Of a DNA stretch of 64,000 nucleotides, positions 9,491-18,697 are shown piece by piece; position 1 is the first letter of the stretch, and every line of letters begins with the position of its first letter. The position numbers and the translations under genes were made by a program. Source of the stretch: Marixanthomonas sp963974425 (lineage in GTDB: Bacteria > Bacteroidota > Bacteroidia > Flavobacteriales > Flavobacteriaceae). Under the pieces are notes generated by a model. The model did not search any database and was not told the DNA's origin. It saw only the letters and a program-made list of their open reading frames with translations. The stretch is taken from the NCBI RefSeq assembly GCF_963974425.1, contig NZ_CAXBCK010000018.1, forward strand, positions 1 to 64,000, in the 5' to 3' direction.

Positions 9491-9527
9491 TATTCCACAT
9501 TGTAATTCACTTCAAAAAAACCAACTC

Positions 9528-12500
9528 ATGAAAAAATTACTGTACACCTTATTAGTATTAGCTCTTTTGCCGATTTCAATTTCAGCGCAAGAAACCGCTT
9601 TAAAAGGAAAAGAATTATTTGGCGATATGGAAGCTCGCCATATAGGCCCCGCACTAATGAGCGGTCGTATTAATGATATTGAAATGCACCCAACAAATAC
9701 CCGTATCATATACATTGGTACTGCCGGTGGTGGTGTTTGGAAATCAAATGATGGAGGAGCTACGTTCTCCCCTATTTTTGACGAACACGTGCAATCTATT
9801 GGAGTAGTGACATTAGATCCAAAGGACCCCGATCAAACTATTTGGGTGGGTACCGGTGAAACATGGACTCGAAATTCGGTTTCTGTTGGCGATGGATTGT
9901 TTAGATCAACAGATGGTGGAACTAACTGGAAAGAGATTCCTGGTTTTGAAAATAGTGAGCGAATTGCTTCCGTAGTTATTAACCCTAATAATACCGATGA
10001 AGTATTTGTAGGGGTTTTAGGTGCATTATGGAGTGATAGCGAAGACCGCGGTGTTTATAAAACAACCGATGGCGGAAAAACATGGAATAAAATTTTATAC
10101 GTTGGCCCCTCAACCGGAGCAGCAGATGTAATTATGGATCCTAAAAACCCTAATGTATTATATGCTTCTATGTGGCAGTTTAAACGTACGGGATGGAGCT
10201 TTAATTCGGGTGGTAAAAACAGTGCCTTATACAAATCTACCGACAGCGGGAAAACGTGGAATAAAATACATAATGGTTTTCCTGAAGGCGATTTAGGTAG
10301 AATTGCCATTGCAGTTGCTCCAAGTGAAAATAACATTTTGTATTCGGTACTGGAAACTGAAGAAAAAGATAAAAACGGACTTTGGAAATCTACTGATGCC
10401 GGAAAAAGTTGGGAACATTTAAACAATGATTTTGGGTTAACCGTTCGCCCTTTTTACTTTTCGCGTATTACTGTTGATCCTAAAAACCCTGATATTGTTG
10501 TAAAAGGTGGTCTTACCGGTTCTATAAGCCGGGATGGTGGTAAAACGTTCAAAAATTTAGGGAATATGCACAGTGATATTCACGATATCACATTCCATAT
10601 AAATGATAGCGATATTATGTATTCAGCTACCGATGGCGGTCTGTACCGCTCTTGGAATGGTGGTTCCGTATTTGAAATTGTTGAAGATTTGCCACTTTCA
10701 CAATTTTATCACATAAGTACTGACGATGCCGAACCTTATAATGTGTATGGTGGTTTACAAGATAATGGAAGCTGGTACGGCCCATCTTCTTCTCCAGGTG
10801 GTGTAAATGCTCGTGACTGGAATAGTGTGGGTTACGGCGACGGATTTAGAGTATTAAAACACCCAACCAAAAACATTATTTATTCTGAAATGCAAGGGGC
10901 TCAAAATGTTTGGCGTTATGATGTAGGCAGAAATAGAACTCGAACCATCCAACCGTTGCCTAAAAAAGGAGATGCTGAATTACGCTTTAACTGGAATGCT
11001 CCAATGGCAGTAAGTACTCACGCTCCAGACCGCTTTTATATGGGAAGCCAATTTGTACATAAAAGTGAAGATATGGGCGAAACGTGGCAGATTATTTCTC
11101 CAGATTTAACCACGAATGATCCTGATAAACAAGATCAATCAGAATCTGGAGGGCTTTCTGTAGATAATAGCGGAGCTGAAAACCACACAACTATTTTTAC
11201 AATTGCAGAATCTCCTTTAGATGAAAACATTATCTGGGTAGGAACTGACGATGGAAATGTACAAGTAACAACCGATGGTGGAAAAAACTGGAACAACGTT
11301 TCTGAAAATTTAACGGGTATTCCAGCCAATACTTGGGTATATCATATTGAAGCGAGTGTACATGAAAAAGGAACAGCTTATGCCGTTTTTGAAGGACATA
11401 CAACTGGTGATATGAAACCATACGCATTGAAAACTACAGATTACGGTAAAACTTGGAAGTCGATTGTTTCAGAAGATATTCAAGAGAATGCTTTTGTTCG
11501 AAATATTCAAGAAGATAATGAAAATGAAGATTTACTGTTTTTAGGCACTGAAATGGGATTATATGTTACTATAGATGGAGGCAAAAACTGGTCACAATTT
11601 ACCAATAACATGCCACCCGTAGCTGTTCATTTTATCGATATGCAAAAACAAACTAACGACATTGTTATGGGTACCCACGGACGCGGTGTTATTATAATAG
11701 ATGATATAAGTCCATTACGTCAACTTACCCCATCTATTTTAGAAGAAGACGTTCACTTTTTTGATTCGGAAGCTTTTACTATGCCAGAAGACAGTGGCTT
11801 TAGCGGTAGTTTTGGAACTGAAACACAATTTGTAGGCGGCAATAAACCAACTTCAGCTAGGATAGCTTACTATTTGAAGAAGAGACATACCTTCGGAAAA
11901 ATGGAAATGGAAATCCAAGATATGAAAGGAAACAAAATAGCCTCCCTTTCTCCTGGAAAATCAAAAGGCATCAATATTGTAAACTGGAATTATACGAGTT
12001 CTATTCCAAAAATGGCAGCTGGAAAAACACTTTCATACGGAGGTTTTACAGCACCTCGAGTACCAGCAGGAACATACAACGTAGTATTGACAAAAGGCAA
12101 AGACACCTACGAGACTACAATAGATGTAAAATATGATGAAAAATCCTTAACTACATTAGCTGAACGTAAAGAGCAAGAGCAATTAACAACACAACTATTT
12201 AATATGGTTGAAGATTTAGCATATATGGTGTATGAATTAGGCGAATTGCAAACCAAAGCTAATTCAGTAATTGAAAACAATCCTAAAGGTAAAAAAGATG
12301 CTCAAAAACTGTATGACGCATTAGAAAAACTTCGGAAAGACTTAGTGATTACCACCGGTGACAACTATGTCACTTCCGCTGAGCCAGAATTGAGAGAACG
12401 GATGGCAGATTTATACTCGAGTATTGCAGGTACTTTTAGTCGGGTAACAGCATCTCAAAAGCAAAATTTAGAGTTAATTTCTGAAGAGTTTGCTGAGGCT

Positions 12501-12620
12501 AAAAAGCGTTATCAAAAGATTAAAAATAAAGAAGGTGAAAAATTCATGAAATTCATAGAAAAGAATGAGATTGAAAAGCCAACCATCAAAACCAAAGAAG
12601 AATTTCTTTCTAAAAAATAA
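9528..12620 (+). CDS. Secreted VPS10/sortilin-type BNR-repeat beta-propeller protein
   Basis: The 1030-aa protein starts with a signal peptide ending I-S-A-Q. At least seven BNR/Asp-box style blades follow (variants of S-x-D-G-G-x-T-W, for example S-T-D-G-G-T-N-W and T-T-D-G-G-K-T-W). They are spread over residues about 70-720 and form one or two beta-propellers as in sortilin/VPS10 and glycosidase-like families. Around 770-870 is an Ig-like segment with P-A-G-T-Y-N-V-V-L, and the last 150 residues are Lys/Glu-rich and helical. There is no obvious T9SS sorting domain at the C-terminus. Families of this kind are abundant in marine Bacteroidota and often called glycosyl hydrolases, but I see no proof of enzymatic activity. 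Flanking terminators make it a single-gene unit. Confidence 0.8.
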   Translation: MKKLLYTLLVLALLPISISAQETALKGKELFGDMEARHIGPALMSGRINDIEMHPTNTRIIYIGTAGGGVWKSNDGGATFSPIFDEHVQSIGVVTLDPKDPDQTIWVGTGETWTRNSVSVGDGLFRSTDGGTNWKEIPGFENSERIASVVINPNNTDEVFVGVLGALWSDSEDRGVYKTTDGGKTWNKILYVGPSTGAADVIMDPKNPNVLYASMWQFKRTGWSFNSGGKNSALYKSTDSGKTWNKIHNGFPEGDLGRIAIAVAPSENNILYSVLETEEKDKNGLWKSTDAGKSWEHLNNDFGLTVRPFYFSRITVDPKNPDIVVKGGLTGSISRDGGKTFKNLGNMHSDIHDITFHINDSDIMYSATDGGLYRSWNGGSVFEIVEDLPLSQFYHISTDDAEPYNVYGGLQDNGSWYGPSSSPGGVNARDWNSVGYGDGFRVLKHPTKNIIYSEMQGAQNVWRYDVGRNRTRTIQPLPKKGDAELRFNWNAPMAVSTHAPDRFYMGSQFVHKSEDMGETWQIISPDLTTNDPDKQDQSESGGLSVDNSGAENHTTIFTIAESPLDENIIWVGTDDGNVQVTTDGGKNWNNVSENLTGIPANTWVYHIEASVHEKGTAYAVFEGHTTGDMKPYALKTTDYGKTWKSIVSEDIQENAFVRNIQEDNENEDLLFLGTEMGLYVTIDGGKNWSQFTNNMPPVAVHFIDMQKQTNDIVMGTHGRGVIIIDDISPLRQLTPSILEEDVHFFDSEAFTMPEDSGFSGSFGTETQFVGGNKPTSARIAYYLKKRHTFGKMEMEIQDMKGNKIASLSPGKSKGINIVNWNYTSSIPKMAAGKTLSYGGFTAPRVPAGTYNVVLTKGKDTYETTIDVKYDEKSLTTLAERKEQEQLTTQLFNMVEDLAYMVYELGELQTKANSVIENNPKGKKDAQKLYDALEKLRKDLVITTGDNYVTSAEPELRERMADLYSSIAGTFSRVTASQKQNLELISEEFAEAKKRYQKIKNKEGEKFMKFIEKNEIEKPTIKTKEEFLSKK

Positions 12621-12636
12621 CTAAACAATACTCTTT

Positions 12637-12669
12637 AAAAAAGCTCGCAATTAAATTGCGAGCTTTTTT
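12637..12669. terminator. Bidirectional terminator between convergent genes
   Basis: An 11-bp perfect stem, AAGCTCGCAAT (12641-12651) with ATTGCGAGCTT (12655-12665), has a 3-nt loop. It carries an A-run before and a T-run after, so it can terminate transcription from both sides. It lies between the BNR protein gene (stop 12620) and the aldehyde dehydrogenase gene (stop 12675). Confidence 0.88.
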
Positions 12670-12674
12670 TTGTT

Positions 12675-14036
12675 TTATTTATTTATATAAACGGTTTTTC
12701 TATTTACAAACTCTGTAATTCCGTGGTTGCTTAACTCGCGCCCATACCCGCTATTTTTAACACCTCCAAAAGGTAAACGCGGATCACTTTTCACCAATTC
12801 ATTTATAAATACAGCACCTTCATTAAAACGATACGCTATTTTTTCAGTAGCTTCAGTGTCTTTAGAAAAGAGAGAAACTCCTAAACCAAATTTTGAGTTA
12901 TTGGAAAGTTCAATGGCTTCATCAACCGTTTTAAAGGTGGTAACAGATAATGCAGGACCAAAGGTTTCTTCCTTAAACATAGTCATTTCAGGAGAAACAT
13001 TACTCACTACAGTTGGTTCGAAATAAGCGTTTTGCCGCTTTCCTCCTATTTCCAGTTTTGCACCAGCTTTTACAGATTTTTCAACCTGTTCTTCTAAATC
13101 TTTCGCTAAATCTTCTCGTGCCAACGTACCAATAAAGGTTTCTTCATCTACAGGGTCACCGCTTTTCAATTCCCGTACTTTTATTACTAGCTTTTCAATA
13201 AATTCTTCTGAAATTGATTCGTCTACCAATAACCGTTTTCCGGCAATACAACTTTGTCCAGTATTTTGAAAACGAGCCTGTACACAGGTATCGATTGTTT
13301 TATCTATATCGCAATCTTTTAAAACGACTAAAGCATTGTTACCACCTAATTCTAAGACTGTTTTTTTTATATTTTTCCCAGCCGTAGCTGCTACTTCAGA
13401 GCCAGCAGGACCGCTACCCGTTAAGGTTACGGCTTTTACAATGGGGCTTTCTATAATTTCTTCAATAGCATCACTTCCCACTTTTAAAGTAGTAAAACAG
13501 TGGTCTGGGAATCCAGCTCGTTTAAATACTTTTTCAATGTTTAGCGCATTTCCGAAGACATTGGAAGCGTGTTTCAACACCCCAATATTACCAGCCATTA
13601 AAGCTGGTGCTGCAAAACGGAACACTTGCCAGAACGGGTAGTTCCAAGGCATGATGGCTAAAACTACTCCCATAGGCTCATAACTCACATAACTTTTATG
13701 GGCATCGGTTTTAATTATTTCATTTTTTAATTGTTCTTCTGCATTTTCGGCGTAATATTCGCAAACCCACGCACATTTTTCAACTTCGGCAATGGCTTGT
13801 TTTATGGGTTTCCCCATTTCCAAGGTCATATCCTTTGCATATTCTTCTTTATTATTTTTTAATTCAGAAGCGGCTGCCAACATTAATTTTTTTCGTTCTG
13901 CAAATGAGGTTTCTCGCCACGAATAAAACCGTTTATCGGCTTTTGTTAAAATATCTTGAATTTCGGGTTTGGTGTGTGTTTTGTAAGATTTTATTTCAGC
14001 ACCATTATATGGATTTATAGAAGTTTTTGTTGCCAT
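12675..14036 (-). CDS. NAD(P)-dependent aldehyde dehydrogenase, succinate-semialdehyde type
   Basis: This 453-aa cytoplasmic enzyme oxidises an aldehyde to a carboxylate. All catalytic markers are there: the N-Y-P-F cofactor loop near 132-135, Glu229 in L-E-L-G-G-N-N, and the nucleophile Cys263 in N-T-G-Q-S-C-I-A. The T-F-G-P region near 360 is present too. The overall short form and the ending L-P-F-G-G-V-K-N-S-G-Y-G-R-E-L resemble GabD/YneI-type succinate-semialdehyde dehydrogenases of Bacteroidota. Substrate choice is inferred from family resemblance only, since there is no GABA transaminase next door. A bidirectional terminator follows the stop. Confidence 0.85.
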   Translation of the reverse strand: MATKTSINPYNGAEIKSYKTHTKPEIQDILTKADKRFYSWRETSFAERKKLMLAAASELKNNKEEYAKDMTLEMGKPIKQAIAEVEKCAWVCEYYAENAEEQLKNEIIKTDAHKSYVSYEPMGVVLAIMPWNYPFWQVFRFAAPALMAGNIGVLKHASNVFGNALNIEKVFKRAGFPDHCFTTLKVGSDAIEEIIESPIVKAVTLTGSGPAGSEVAATAGKNIKKTVLELGGNNALVVLKDCDIDKTIDTCVQARFQNTGQSCIAGKRLLVDESISEEFIEKLVIKVRELKSGDPVDEETFIGTLAREDLAKDLEEQVEKSVKAGAKLEIGGKRQNAYFEPTVVSNVSPEMTMFKEETFGPALSVTTFKTVDEAIELSNNSKFGLGVSLFSKDTEATEKIAYRFNEGAVFINELVKSDPRLPFGGVKNSGYGRELSNHGITEFVNRKTVYINK

Positions 14037-14191
14037 CTTTTTCTTTTAAAAGTACCGAAAAGACTATAGACAAAGGGACGGATTAAGACGATTTTAACGG
14101 CAAACAACTGTTGAAAAGCCGTTTATAACTATGTGTTGTTTCAGAAAAAAGAGGCTTTTAAAATGTATAATTTTAGTAAAACCCAATTATT

Positions 14192-14596
14192 ATGGAAACT
14201 AGAGACGAAGTTTTATTGCAATTACGACCCGAAATTCCTTCGGCAACATTCAATGACCAAATGAGTGATGCAGAGTATTTTCAGAACAATACCTTGCGCC
14301 CCGTTGTGAAGCTTCAGAAAAATTTATTATTGGCAGCTTTCAGAAATTATGTTCGAAAACATAAAAATGTGTTTTATGATCTTTCGGTTGAAAAACGGAT
14401 GGATTATATTGATAATGCTATACACAAGGACATGAAGTTTCGGAATTCTTTAAAAGGAATGGTCATTGGCCAATTTACTTTGTACGAATACGAAACGTAC
14501 ATTAATGACTCTTCTGCTTTAAATAAACGAATGATGAATATTGTTATCGAGCGTTTAAAGAGCAATGTGCAACTGTTAGAACCAGAATTTGCATAA
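14192..14596 (+). CDS. Conserved hypothetical protein, soluble, function unknown
   Basis: I do not recognise a characterised family. The 134-aa product is soluble and has no signal peptide or membrane segment. It is predicted mostly helical, with clusters such as L-R-P-V-V-K-L-Q-K-N-L-L-L-A-A-F and M-D-Y-I-D-N-A-I. The ATG at 14192 is preceded by an AT-rich 155-bp region divergent from the aldehyde dehydrogenase gene. It has a dedicated terminator at 14613-14638, and its codon use resembles its neighbours, so it is a real gene. It resembles short flavobacterial proteins that databases sometimes label loosely; I would not trust any enzymatic label. Confidence 0.7.
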   Translation: METRDEVLLQLRPEIPSATFNDQMSDAEYFQNNTLRPVVKLQKNLLLAAFRNYVRKHKNVFYDLSVEKRMDYIDNAIHKDMKFRNSLKGMVIGQFTLYEYETYINDSSALNKRMMNIVIERLKSNVQLLEPEFA

Positions 14597-14612
14597 ACTA
14601 TAATCAATAAAA

Positions 14613-14638
14613 AAAGCCCTTCATCTCTGAAGGGCTTT
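14613..14638. terminator. Bidirectional terminator between the hypothetical gene and rpsA
   Basis: AAAGCCCTTCA (14613-14623) pairs perfectly with TGAAGGGCTTT (14628-14638) around TCTC. An A-rich stretch on the left serves the minus strand as a T-run. It sits between two convergent stops (14596 and 14661). Confidence 0.85.
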
Positions 14639-14660
14639 ACTTTTATAACGAAATGAAGGC

Positions 14661-16538
14661 TTATTTACCGCTCATTTTGTCTTTCAATTCTTGAAGTTTA
14701 GAATTTGCATCACCAAGAGTCGTTTTAGAGTCTTCGGATTGTGCGGCTTGTTTTTTAGCAGCATCTTTTACAATCTTAGCTTCTTCTTCTTTATGGATAA
14801 CCATATGTGAAACTACCACTTTCTTGAATTCTTTGTTGAACTCAATAATTTGGAATTCTGCTTCTTCACCTTTTTGAAGATCTGTTCCATCTTCTTTTTC
14901 TAAGTGACGTTTTGGTACAAATGCTGTGATGTCGTCGTTAAACTCGATCGTTGCTCCTTTGTCTACTATTTCGTCAATCTTAGCAGTGTGCTTAGTTCCT
15001 ACAGCAAACTCACCTTCGTACTTATCCCAAGGGTTGTCTTCTGTTTGTTTGTGGCCTAAACTTAACTTGCGTCCTTCAACATCTAATTCAAGAACAACAA
15101 CGTCTAATTCAGCTCCAATTTCAGTAAATTCACTTGGGTGCTTGATTTTCTTAGTCCAAGAAAGATCGCTAATGTAAATTAATCCATCAATTCCTTCTTC
15201 TAATTCAACAAATACACCAAAGTTTGTAAAGTTACGTACAATACCTGTGTGTCTAGAACCTACAGGATATTTAGTTGTAATATCAGTCCATGGATCTGGT
15301 GTTAATTGCTTAATACCAAGAGACATTTTACGGTCTTCTTTGTCCATAGTTAGGATTTGAGCTTCAACCTCATCACCAACATTTACGAAATCCTGCGCGC
15401 TACGTAAGTGTGTAGACCAAGACATTTCGCTAACGTGGATTAACCCTTCAACGCCTTCAGCAACTTCAATAAATGCACCGTAGTCTGCAATAACAACTAC
15501 TTTACCTTTTACGTTATCACCTACTTTAAGGTCGTCTCCAAGAGCATCCCATGGGTGAGCTTTTAATTGCTTAAGACCTAATTGGATACGTGTTTTATCC
15601 TCATCAAAGTCAAGAATTACAACGTTCAATTTCTGGTCAAGGTCCACAATCTCGTTCGGGTGGTTGATACGAGACCAAGAAAGGTCTGTAATGTGTACCA
15701 ATCCGTCAACACCTCCAAGGTCAACAAATACACCGTATGAAGTAATGTTTTTAACAACACCTTCCAGTACTTGTCCTTTTTCAAGCTGCCCGATAATTTC
15801 TTTTTTCTGTTCTTCGATATCCGCTTCGATAAGTGCTTTATGCGAAACAACAACGTTTTTAAATTCGTGGTTGATTTTCACAACTTTGAATTCCATTGTT
15901 TTTCCTACATATGCATCGTAATCACGAATTGGCTTCACATCTATTTGTGAACCTGGTAAGAAAGCTTCGATACCGAATACATCTACAATCATACCACCTT
16001 TAGTACGGCATTTAACATAACCGTTAACAATAGTAGCATCATCATGAGCATCATTAACACGCTCCCAAGCTTTAATAGTTCTAGCCTTACGGTGAGAAAG
16101 AATTAATTGTCCTGTACTGTCTTCACGTACATCGATCAATACTTCTACTTTGTCACCAACTTTAAGGTCTGGATTGTAACGAAACTCGTTTAAAGAGATT
16201 ACACCTTCACTTTTCGCATTGATGTCGATAATAGCATCACGATCTGTAATATAAACTACTTCTCCTTCTACTACTTCATCATCTAATGTGTCAACAAAGT
16301 TTTCAGTAACTAATTTTTCAAACTCTTCTAACTTACCGTCATCGATTGGGTCAATACCCTCTTCGTAGTTATGCCAGTTGAATTCTTCTAAAAATTGTTT
16401 AGGATCTCTTTGCTTTAAAGAAAGTTCTTCTTGAGGTTTTTGAGTTTCCTCAGTAGCTTTTTGTTCTGCAACAGCTACATCTTCTTGTTTTTCTGCAGCT
16501 TTTTCTTTTGCTGCATCTTTGTTTGCTTTATCAGCCAT
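14661..16538 (-). CDS. rpsA: 30S ribosomal protein S1
   Basis: The 625-aa protein has six S1 RNA-binding repeats from about residue 85 to 585. The four central ones are easily seen by their repeated pattern V-x-x-I-x-x-Y-G-A/V-F-V-x-L/V-x-x-G-V-x-G-L-I/V-H-I/V-S/T-D/E-L/M-S-W. It recruits mRNA to the 30S subunit, which matters in Bacteroidota where Shine-Dalgarno signals are weak. An N-terminal acidic/Ala/Lys-rich extension of about 50 residues and a C-terminal helical tail flank the repeats, as is usual in flavobacteria. The 295 bp upstream separate it from cmk on the same strand. In many bacteria cmk and rpsA are adjacent, and here they still are. Confidence 0.95.
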   Translation of the reverse strand: MADKANKDAAKEKAAEKQEDVAVAEQKATEETQKPQEELSLKQRDPKQFLEEFNWHNYEEGIDPIDDGKLEEFEKLVTENFVDTLDDEVVEGEVVYITDRDAIIDINAKSEGVISLNEFRYNPDLKVGDKVEVLIDVREDSTGQLILSHRKARTIKAWERVNDAHDDATIVNGYVKCRTKGGMIVDVFGIEAFLPGSQIDVKPIRDYDAYVGKTMEFKVVKINHEFKNVVVSHKALIEADIEEQKKEIIGQLEKGQVLEGVVKNITSYGVFVDLGGVDGLVHITDLSWSRINHPNEIVDLDQKLNVVILDFDEDKTRIQLGLKQLKAHPWDALGDDLKVGDNVKGKVVVIADYGAFIEVAEGVEGLIHVSEMSWSTHLRSAQDFVNVGDEVEAQILTMDKEDRKMSLGIKQLTPDPWTDITTKYPVGSRHTGIVRNFTNFGVFVELEEGIDGLIYISDLSWTKKIKHPSEFTEIGAELDVVVLELDVEGRKLSLGHKQTEDNPWDKYEGEFAVGTKHTAKIDEIVDKGATIEFNDDITAFVPKRHLEKEDGTDLQKGEEAEFQIIEFNKEFKKVVVSHMVIHKEEEAKIVKDAAKKQAAQSEDSKTTLGDANSKLQELKDKMSGK

Positions 16539-16761
16539 TTAATATAATGTTTGTGAAATTCATTTTAAAAGATTCTGAATTTCAACAATTTGTATTCTGT
16601 GTTGTTACAAGAAGTTACCGCGACCATCCCACAGAAGGATTTAGATTAAATTTTATCATTCCTTTTATTCTTGCCTCGTCGCTAAAAGGAGTGCAAAATT
16701 ACTGTTTTTCTTTTGATAATCAAAGTGTTTTGAAAAGAAAGTGGTAGGTGTTATGCATTCG

Positions 16762-16796
16762 ATACTTTCCTCCTATCGTCGGGACACTCAGGCACC
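16762..16796. repeat. Dispersed intergenic repeat, copy 1
   Basis: This 35-bp segment upstream of rpsA, downstream of cmk, matches 24728-24762 at 30 of 35 positions (core GACACTCAG and CTATCGT shared). It is followed by a G-A-G-A-T-T-T-C-T-C / G-A-A-A-T-G-A-C segment typical of small intergenic repeats in flavobacteria. No coding function is seen. Confidence 0.6.
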
Positions 16797-16833
16797 GTGA
16801 AAATGAGATTTCTCCTAAGGTGGAAATGACAAA

Positions 16834-17529
16834 TTAAACCCTTCCGGCTATTCGGTCTTTGGCTAATTGCAGAATAATGTGAAATTGATCTTCCAAGTTC
16901 ATTTCACTGTTGTCAATTTCAATAGCATCATCTGCTTTTCGTAAAGGAGAATCTTTACGGGTAGTATCTATATGGTCGCGTTCCTGAACGTTTTTTAAAA
17001 CATCTTTAAATGTAACTTGGTCACCACGTTCGGTAAGCTCATCGTACCTTCGTTTCGCGCGTTGTTCTGCGGAAGCGTTCATAAAGATTTTCAGTTCGGC
17101 TTTGGGTAAGACAATGGTGCCAATATCGCGACCATCCATTACAACGCCTTTTTCAGACCCCATTCGTTGCTGTTGTTCTACTAGTTTTTTTCGCACTTCG
17201 GAAACGGTGGCGATTGGACTTACAAATTCTGAAACATCTAAAGTCCTTATTTCGCTTTCTACATTTTTTCCGTTAAGGAATATTTCAGCTTTTGCTGTAG
17301 GACTGCTTTTTTTGAATTCTAAATGAATTTCTGATAGTTTTTTGATAAGTGCTTTCTTATCAAATTTTTCTTCAGAAATAAAACCATTTTCCATAGCGTA
17401 CAACGTTACGGCACGATACATTGCGCCAGTATCGATATACACATATTCCAACCAATCTGCCAACTGCTTGGCAACTGTACTTTTTCCGGTGGATGAGTAG
17501 CCGTCTATGGCAATGGTAATTTTATGCAT
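16834..17529 (-). CDS. cmk: (d)CMP kinase
   Basis: The 231-aa cytosolic enzyme phosphorylates CMP and dCMP in pyrimidine nucleotide supply. The P-loop G-Y-S-S-T-G-K-S lies at residues 10-17. It is followed by the I-D-T-G-A-M-Y-R-A-V-T substrate segment, the D-G-R-D-I-G-T motif near 135-141, and the lid region R-A-K-R-R-Y-D-E-L. Its ATG overlaps the stop of porQ by one base, so it is translated as the second gene of a porQ-cmk pair. Length and motifs are normal. Confidence 0.95.
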   Translation of the reverse strand: MHKITIAIDGYSSTGKSTVAKQLADWLEYVYIDTGAMYRAVTLYAMENGFISEEKFDKKALIKKLSEIHLEFKKSSPTAKAEIFLNGKNVESEIRTLDVSEFVSPIATVSEVRKKLVEQQQRMGSEKGVVMDGRDIGTIVLPKAELKIFMNASAEQRAKRRYDELTERGDQVTFKDVLKNVQERDHIDTTRKDSPLRKADDAIEIDNSEMNLEDQFHIILQLAKDRIAGRV

Positions 17530-18551
17530 TATTGTAAGTCTATATTGAGTCCGAAAGTACTCGTTGAAGCCGCCAAACTATATTGTGAATACGAATAACT
17601 CAGCCGCAATTTATTCAGTTTTAAAGAAAATCCAGCGCTTAACCCAGCAAAGGCTCTTTGTTCTATTATTCGAAGTTCTTCTCCCCTACGTAAATTATAG
17701 CCTAACCGAATATTAAAACCTCCTTTGGGAAAAAGTTCAATCCCAACGATCATATGGCGGAATGCATTATCAATAAAGTTGATTTTTTCACCTGTAGAAT
17801 TTCCCTCTAAATCTGTTTCATCACGATTGGGGTTGGCAAAGGCTACATTCCATCGTTGCATATTCTCTAAGGTAAAATGCCACCTTATAGGTATATTTTT
17901 AAGGGTTTGTGATATTCCGAAGATTAACTCAAAAGGGAGTTTTTCGTAGGTTTCGTGGTAGGGAGTAATTTGTGTCCCTATGTTTCTAGCGACTCCAGTA
18001 ATGTGTAAGTCCCAATCTTCATAGAAATACATAACACCAATATCGGTAGCTACTCCAAAAGAGCTGTACTGTTCTAATTTAGAGGATATAAATTTTACAT
18101 TGGCTCCTACATAAAAATCAGTAAACGCAATATTTCGAGCGTGACCAAAAGACAAGGCTACTTCGCCCCCACTAAAACTATTGGTTGCATTTCCTTGTTC
18201 ATCATATCCGTCAAACTTTCCGTAGTTAATATAAGTAACCCCTGCATTAATTACTTGTGTACGGCGATCCCAAGCATAAGCATAGGCTGCTGTTCCGTAA
18301 TTTACATCACCTATATAATTGGCATAATTAAGAGAGAATTGATTATCCATCGCTGGATTAATCGCCGCCGGGTTAAAAAGTGCTTGCGTAGGGTCGTAAT
18401 CGTAATTTGTTATTGTCTTTCCTCCTAAAGCTGCTTGACGAGGGGAATTTACCAAATTTAAAAACTGATAGGTTGAACGCCCACCTACTTGCGCCACAGC
18501 AGTAGTTGATAGTAAAATTGTAAATACTAAGAAGTAAACCTTTTGGTTCAT
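17529..18551 (-). CDS. porQ: Type IX secretion system protein PorQ
   Basis: The 340-aa protein has a signal peptide ending A-V-A-Q and the characteristic start of the mature chain, V-G-G-R-S-T-Y-Q-F-L-N-L-V. A PorV/PorQ-like outer-membrane beta-barrel follows, ending in S-T-F-G-L-N-I-D-L-Q. PorQ is an outer-membrane component of the T9SS, linked in Porphyromonas to handling of sorted cargo at the surface. Possible cargo in this window includes the proteins at 28766 and 50404. It is the first gene of the pair with cmk, sharing one base with it. An apparent own promoter would lie in 18552-18643. Confidence 0.88.
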   Translation of the reverse strand: MNQKVYFLVFTILLSTTAVAQVGGRSTYQFLNLVNSPRQAALGGKTITNYDYDPTQALFNPAAINPAMDNQFSLNYANYIGDVNYGTAAYAYAWDRRTQVINAGVTYINYGKFDGYDEQGNATNSFSGGEVALSFGHARNIAFTDFYVGANVKFISSKLEQYSSFGVATDIGVMYFYEDWDLHITGVARNIGTQITPYHETYEKLPFELIFGISQTLKNIPIRWHFTLENMQRWNVAFANPNRDETDLEGNSTGEKINFIDNAFRHMIVGIELFPKGGFNIRLGYNLRRGEELRIIEQRAFAGLSAGFSLKLNKLRLSYSYSQYSLAASTSTFGLNIDLQ

Positions 18552-18643
18552 GTACAGTAGTTAGCTTTTTCTATACCTTTTAACGACTGCAATATTAATT
18601 TATTTTTAAACCGAATAAAAGGTTTTCAAATATAGATATAATT

Positions 18644-18688
18644 TACCCCTTGAAAAACCTATATTATGAATGGATTTATCAAGGGGTA
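18644..18688 (-). terminator. Candidate hairpin terminator after lon
   Basis: TACCCCTTGA (18644-18653) pairs with TCAAGGGGTA (18679-18688), a perfect 10-bp stem with a 25-nt loop just downstream of the lon stop on the minus strand. The run of T that should follow is weak, so termination is plausible rather than certain. Confidence 0.45.
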
Positions 18689-18697
18689 TTAATTATT

